Assembly: GCA_035541995.1 (NCBI GenBank)
Contig: DATKMG010000429.1
Coordinates: forward strand, 1 to 6,494
Length of the DNA stretch: 6,494 bases
Reading direction: 5' to 3'
DNA from: DATKMG01 sp035541995
Lineage (GTDB): Bacteria > Acidobacteriota > Terriglobia > Versatilivoradales > Versatilivoraceae
In this document: one piece after another, positions 6,456-6,494 of the stretch
Layout: every line of letters begins with the position of its first letter
How positions within the stretch are numbered: position 1 is the first letter of the stretch
Made by a program: the position numbers and the translations under genes
Notes under the pieces: model-generated
What the model was told of the DNA's origin: nothing
The model's database searches: none
What the model saw: only the letters and a program-made list of their open reading frames with translations

Positions 6456-6494
6456 CTACGAATGCCATTTTCATCAACCGCAGTAACCTGAATT

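Larger units (their letters stand above)
6346..6474. repeat. Nested palindromic element with short terminal inverted repeats
   Basis: Outer arms ATGAAAATG (6346-6354) and CATTTTCAT (6466-6474) are exact reverse complements. Inside them GTAGCCACG (6364-6372) and CGTGGCTAC (6451-6459) are also exact. Two further hairpins lie within (6368-6400 and 6423-6455). The symmetric, gene-free unit of about 129 bp suggests a MITE-like or REP-type non-autonomous element or a structured RNA. No target-site duplication could be assigned. Confidence 0.65.
6190..6494. other. Gene-free region upstream of the Tat gene
   Basis: No credible coding frame was found in these 305 bases on either strand. They hold the ribosome site of the Tat gene, a long hairpin (6223-6289) and a nested palindromic element (about 6346-6474). 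Any promoter for the Tat gene must lie within or beyond these structures, because only about 33 bases separate its start codon from the first hairpin arm; I could not place -35/-10 boxes. A short string, 'ggcac(at)tttcat', occurs at 6296 and again at 6337. Confidence 0.55.

Noticed and set aside
6190..6494. A CRISPR array or riboswitch in the right-hand gene-free region
   Set aside because: The repeats are inverted rather than regularly spaced direct repeats, and no conserved aptamer core that I know could be identified.

Overview
The window looks like chromosomal DNA of a soil- or sediment-type bacterium, most likely an Acidobacteriota member (Solibacter-like), with Verrucomicrobiota or Planctomycetota as alternatives. 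This is inferred from protein architecture: a very large secreted TPR + FG-GAP/VCBS + ASPIC/UnbV protein, a helical 'G-L-x-F' module behind a signal peptide, and a Tat-exported TIM-barrel protein. Composition is moderate in GC. No rRNA, tRNA, transposase, phage gene or CRISPR array was recognised.

Layout. (1) Positions 1-268, minus strand: the N-terminal 89 residues of an exported protein running off the left edge. (2) About 270-635: a divergent intergenic region with a perfect 16-bp dyad (539-554) in front of the next gene. (3) 636-4268, plus strand: one 1210-residue exported protein with about five TPRs, a seven-motif calcium-type beta-propeller, an ASPIC/UnbV domain and a C-terminal region of about 425 residues without a named domain. 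(4) 4269-4740: gene-free DNA between two convergent genes, a patchwork of short degenerate repeats in both orientations. (5) 4741-6189, minus strand: a 482-residue Tat-exported protein that reads as a (beta/alpha)8 barrel of glycoside-hydrolase type, with a good Shine-Dalgarno site. (6) 6190-6494: gene-free DNA upstream of that gene, with a long near-perfect hairpin (6223-6289) and a separate nested palindromic element (about 6346-6474).

All three genes encode proteins predicted to leave the cytoplasm, which fits an envelope or extracellular role such as polymer binding, assembly or carbohydrate breakdown. They do not form an operon (minus, plus, minus), and nothing shows that they work together. 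No new defence or mobile system is visible. The most unusual content is the non-coding palindromic and repeat DNA flanking the Tat gene, and the uncharacterised C-terminal part of the large propeller protein.
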